Part shown: positions 60,263 to 64,000 of the stretch, one piece after another | How positions within the stretch are numbered: position 1 is the first letter of the stretch | Layout: every line of letters begins with the position of its first letter | NCBI RefSeq assembly: GCF_036588685.1 | Contig: NC_086378.1 | Span: 46,432,686 to 46,496,685 of the forward strand | Reading direction: 5' to 3' | DNA from: Mytilus trossulus | Lineage: Eukaryota > Mollusca > Bivalvia > Mytilida > Mytilidae | Length of the DNA: 64,000 nt | Program-made: the position numbers and the translations under genes | The notes under the pieces: generated by a model | Told to the model about the DNA's origin: nothing | Seen by the model: only the letters and a program-made list of their open reading frames with translations | Database searches by the model: none

Positions 60263-60538
60263 AATTTATAAGTTATCCATTTCAAATCATTGTGTCCCTC
60301 TACAATGAAGAGTAAAAAGGTAAGGAAAAAAGTTCACTACAACTGATATAATTGATTGCTGTTTAATGTCTTGCGAGATACAAAATGGGAGATCATGACA
60401 ACATAGCAAAAAAAAAAAAAAAAAAAAATCCAAGACAAGCAACAGCTTACAAAACACTACATGGAAATCTTAAGACCGAGCAAAAGTGACTCTGATAACT
60501 AGGGTGTTCTCAAATGCTCCGTAAACTTTACCAAATAT

Positions 60539-60609
60539 CAAACTCCGAAACAGTGGTTACGTCCTCTTTACTACGCTACGTTGCAAAGTCACCACTGTTT
60601 CGGAGTTTG
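60539..60609. repeat. Fold-back element, 19-bp arms
   Basis: CAAACTCCGAAACAGTGGT is mirrored by ACCACTGTTTCGGAGTTTG, 33 bp apart. CAAATAT lies on both sides and may be the target duplication. Confidence 0.75.
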
Positions 60610-61009
60610 AACAAATATCTTAGGTTGTAGCTGACATCCTGTATATTACAATCTTCCGAATGCCTCCAACATATGGTCACGTTCTTCTTTCTTCAACAAA
60701 TCTTTTGTTTCTGAATAGTAAATATAACTTTCAAGTTCCGCCAGATGATTACTAATGATCACCAGCAGTGTAAAGGTTACCTAGAAGTTAAAAATAATAA
60801 TATTCTAGAGTACTAATAATTATATTTATCATAGTACACTATGTAAAAAGTAAAGTACAGTAGATTTTTGTCATTTTAGCATGCCTAGAGTGTTGGCAAC
60901 TGCTAGTAGTCCTTTATTTAATTTATGTATCACTGTCAATTTGCTTAGTTTCTTTCGTTACATATTCTAAAATAGGATTAAGACTTCTATTAAACTGAGT
61001 TTTACTATG

Positions 61010-61740
61010 CATAAACTCATTATAGATACCAGGACTAAATTTAGTATATACGCCAGACGCGCTTTTCGTCTACAAAAGACTCTTCAGTGACGCTCGAATC
61101 CAAAAAAGTTAAAAGGCCAAATAAAGTACGAAGTTGAAGAGCATTTAGGACAAAAATTCCTAAACGTTTTGCCAAATACAGCTAAGGTAATCTATGCCTG
61201 AGGTAGAAAAGCCTTAGTTTTTGAAAAAAATCAAAAATGTGTAAAACAGTAAATCTATAAAAAAATAAATCTCCACCAGCAGTGGCATCGACCCAGTGGT
61301 TGTAAATAAACTCATCATACATGTAGATACCAGGACTAAATTTAGTATAAACGCCAGACGCGCGTTTCGTCTACAAAAGACTCATAAGTGACGCTCGAAT
61401 CGAAAAAAAGTTAAAAAGCCAAATAAAGTACGAAGTTGAAGAACATTGTGGACCAAAATTCCTAAACGTTTTGCCAAATACAGCTAAGGTAATCTATGCC
61501 TGAGGTAGAAAGGCATTAGTTTTTGAAAAAAATCGAAAATTTGTAAACAGTAAATAAAATTTTATAAATATAACCATATCAATGACAATTCATGTCAGCA
61601 CAAAAAGCGCTGACTACTGGGCTTGTGATACCCTCGAGGAAATAAATTTCCACCAGCAGTGGCATCGACCCAGTGGTTGTGAATAAATTCATCATGATAG
61701 ATACCAGGACTAAATTTAGTATATACGCCAGACGTATTGC
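61010..61740 (-). mobile_element. Tandem retrozyme-like array, two full units and one truncated
   Basis: GATACCAGGACTAAATTTAG recurs at 61025, 61325 and 61700, so unit lengths are 300 and 375 bp; the third unit breaks off at about 61737. On the minus strand each of the first two units holds a hammerhead-like region. Between units lies GCAGTGGCATCGACCCAGTG, the same segment seen in the 8569-8964 element, which ties the two subfamilies together. No coding frame. Confidence 0.8.
61025..61101 (-). ncRNA. Hammerhead-ribozyme-like motif, core intact (array unit 1)
   Basis: Minus strand: CTGAAGA, stem II GTCT/AGAC, GAAA, GCGCGTCTGGC hairpin, GTA triplet. The first stem III pair is A opposite G, a weak point. 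The core position after CTGA may be any base, so CTGAAGA is allowed. Confidence 0.55.
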
Positions 61741-62095
61741 TATATTTGTTTTTTTTTCTACATTGGCTAAAGGTATAGGGGGATGGTTTAGATCTCACAA
61801 AACATGTTTAACCCCGCCAAATACTAACGCCTGTACCTATTCAGGAGCCTAGCCTTTGTTAATCTTGTTTTTTTTTTTTATTTTAGTTCATTTATAACTA
61901 TGTTTTGGAGATTAGTTGGATGTCCATTTTCACTGAGGTAGTACACAATTTTATATGGGGATAGTAGAGGACCACCTCTGGGTGCTGGATTTTTTTCCCG
62001 CCGCGTTGAAGACCAATTGCTGGTCTTTGTGTGTCTGCACATTGGTCGGATTGTTGTCTCTTTGAATTATTCCCCATTTCCATTCACAATTTGAT
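61741..62095 (-). repeat. Dispersed repeat family B
   Basis: TTGGCTAAAGGTATAGGGGG, TTTAACCCCGCCAAA, TTCAGGAGCCTAGCCTTTG, GACCACCTCTGGGTGCTGGA, GATTGTTGTCTCTTTGAATT. It begins exactly where the third retrozyme unit ends. Confidence 0.7.
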
Positions 62096-62199
62096 ACCTT
62101 ATTAAATTCAACCCAGGAATAGGTACAGAATATATAAACTTTTTTCAAGGGCAAAGTAAGTGTAAGATTTATGATGAAAGAATAAAATACACACATAAT

Positions 62200-62330
62200 T
62201 GACAATTGAAAAAGGGAATGTGTCAAAGAGACAACAATTTGATCAAAGAGCAAAAAACAGCCAAACGCCAGTAATGGGTGTTGAAAGTAAGAAAATCTAG
62301 CCCCACATGGAGCTTGGGCTGGCCCTTTTA
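62200..62330 (+). repeat. Dispersed repeat family B, opposite orientation
   Basis: GGGAATGTGTCAAAGAGACA, then AACAATTTGATCAAAGAGC, AACGCCAGTAATGGGTG. With 61741-62095 it forms an inverted pair. Confidence 0.6.
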
Positions 62331-62343
62331 TAAAATGTATACT

Positions 62344-62725
62344 ATATAAAAAAGAAGATGTGGTAGGATTGCCAATGAGACAACTGTCCACAAGAAACCA
62401 AAATGACACAATAATTAACAACTATAGTTACATGTAACCGTACGGCCTTCAACCATGAGCAAAGACCATACCGCATAGTCAGCTATAAAAGGCCCCGATA
62501 AGGCAATGTAAAACAATTCAAACGAGAAAACTAACGGCCTTATTTATATAAAACAATAAACGAAAAACAAATATGTAACACATAAACAAACGACAATCAC
62601 TGAATTACAAGCTCCTGATTTGGGACAGGCACATACATAAATAACCTGGGACAGTGGTATAACAGTACAACAAAAAAGCTTAACTCATCAGATGGACAAA
62701 AATACCAGTGGACGCGGCCGTTTAG
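62344..62725 (+). repeat. Dispersed repeat family A
   Basis: AGAAGATGTGGTAGGATTGC, GACAACTGTCCACAAGAAAC, GTACGGCCTTCAACCATGAG, AGCTATAAAAGGCCCCGATA, GGACGCGGCCGTTTAG. Internally shortened compared with 5262. Confidence 0.7.
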
Positions 62726-62851
62726 TTCAGCAAAAGGGTCACAATAAACTCCAAAACATAAATGAACCAAAATTATAAAAAAAAACACCTTACAAGACTA
62801 ATAAAGGCAGAAGTATGGAACGCCATAGCTGTCTTATGTGTCTTTTTTATT

Positions 62852-63262
62852 GCTTTTCTATTATAAGATGATGCTTTTCTATTATAAGATGGTGCTTTTC
62901 TATTATAAGATGGTGTTTTTCTATTATAAGATGGTGCTTTTCTATTATAAGATGGTGGTTTTCTATTATAAGATGGTGGTTTTCTATTATAAGAAGGTGC
63001 TTTTCTATTATAAGATGGTGCTTTTCTATTATAAGGTGGTTTTCTATTATAAGGTGCTTTTCTATTATAAGGTGCTTATTTATTATAAGGTGGTTTTCTA
63101 TTATATGGTGCTTTTCTATTATAAGGTGCTTTTCTATTATAAGGTGCTTTTTTATTATAAGGTGGTTTTCTATTATAAGGTGCTTTTCTATTATAAGGTG
63201 CTTTTCTATTATAAGGTGTTTTTCTATTATAAGGTGCTTTTCTATTATAAGGTGCTTTTTTA
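62852..63262. repeat. Minisatellite: 21-bp units followed by 18-bp units
   Basis: About eight copies of TTTTCTATTATAAGATGGTGC, one base over 20 if written whole, so given here as TTTTCTATTATAAG plus ATGGTGC; then about thirteen copies of an 18-bp form that lacks ATG (TTTTCTATTATAAGGTGC). Both lengths are multiples of three, so both strands stay open (FYYKMVL on plus, NRKAPY on minus). No start context or flanking exon supports a gene. Confidence 0.92.
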
Positions 63263-63387
63263 TTTACCCCCAGGGGTATAAATGTGCATTTCATTAATAA
63301 ATAAATAAAATAAAATAAATTAATAAAAACTTTGAGCTCAAAATATTGACTTGAGTAAGTTCACCAGCACACTAGAAGACCTGGGGT

Positions 63388-64000
63388 GGTGTTCTCGAAG
63401 CTATCTTAGGATTAGGACGTGTCCTAAGTCTATCTTATGACAAGTCTTTGTCCTAAGTCGTGTTCTCGAAGCTCTCTTAACTTATGATATATCTCATTTT
63501 TCGTCCTAACTTTAGGACACCCAACAAGGTGTCTTAAGAGCATCCTATCTTCATCCTAGTGTAATAAAGTTTGGATTTCGCTTTTTGCTCATTATTTTAC
63601 GTGAAAATTAACATGAAATGAAACGCACCATCGGTTATTAACTCGTATATAAAGAAAAGGTGCATGATTTTAAACTTTGAACTTCGTGTTTCACGATACG
63701 ATTATACTAAAAATTTAATTCTCTTTTCAAAACAAATTGTTTTCAATTTTAAATAACAATCTTTTTTTATATAATTACATTGGGAATTATGCAATTTATT
63801 CTGTACATGTTATCATAAAATTCGTAAACAATTTTCTTAAATATTTTCGTCATTAATAAATGTTTTATCAACACATATCTTTAACGATTTGAAATTTCGA
63901 CTTAGGATATGTTTAGGACGTCCTAAAATAAGATTCGTCTGAGATAGCTTCGAGACACAACTTAAGAGTGTCCTAAGTTGATCTTAAGTCCGTCCTAAAA
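63388..64000. repeat. Inverted-repeat element, cut by the window end
   Basis: GTGTTCTCGAAGCTATCTTA near 63389 is mirrored by GAGATAGCTTCGAGACACAA at 63941. A second direct copy of the end motif lies at 63463. Both sides are rich in TCCTAAG/CTTAGGA. The interior (63560-63890) is AT-rich and non-coding. Confidence 0.65.

Noticed and set aside
62838..63281. 147-codon plus-strand frame and 72-codon minus-strand frame as genes
   Set aside because: Both are pure minisatellite; openness follows from 21- and 18-bp units. No flanking coding sequence.

Overview
This window reads as AT-rich nuclear DNA of a marine bivalve, most likely a mussel of the genus Mytilus. The grounds are: split genes with GT-AG introns; bivalve-expanded gene families (B-box/NHL TRIM-like proteins, intronless nicotinic-type receptor genes, Crypton recombinases); and several dispersed repeats I recognise from mussel sequence. 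Species cannot be fixed from the window. Most of the DNA is repeat-derived.

Layout, left to right. (1) 342-2275, minus: a two-exon Crypton-type tyrosine recombinase gene whose catalytic residues look intact. (2) 2.5-8.4 kb: dispersed repeats and unassigned DNA. (3) 8.4-17.4 kb: a duplicated locus. The left copy (9005-10251) is a dead Cys-loop receptor gene that has lost TM2. The right copy (15312-16622) is an intact intronless 436-residue subunit. Both copies carry a LINE 3' remnant downstream, and a retrozyme-like element and a hAT element have inserted around them. (4) 17.4-27.8 kb: no gene recognised, but several inverted-repeat elements. (5) 27854-39393, minus: a complete nine-exon peroxisomal sarcosine oxidase (PIPOX-type) gene, 411 residues ending in SKL, with introns full of mobile elements. 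(6) 44.1 kb: a Tc1/mariner transposase scrap. (7) 45191-46888, minus: a single-exon RING-less TRIM/NHL-like protein. (8) 54342-59759, plus: a complete five-exon secreted phospholipase A2, with a minisatellite built from its own exon-3 splice donor. (9) 60-64 kb: MITEs, a tandem retrozyme-like array, further dispersed repeats, a 21/18-bp minisatellite and an inverted-repeat element cut by the window end.

The genes are not an operon and show no shared pathway. What ties the window together is repeat activity. The most informative items are: hammerhead-ribozyme-like cores inside small dispersed and tandem repeats (retrozyme class); an insertion whose ends can be read against an empty paralogous site; the tandemly multiplied splice donor of the phospholipase gene; and three long inverted-repeat elements (20.4-22.0, 23.75-25.57 and 32.86-36.48 kb) that I cannot assign to a named family. 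All gene models come from reading the sequence by eye. Exon joins were checked by codon phase, and every family call rests on recognised motifs, not on a database search.
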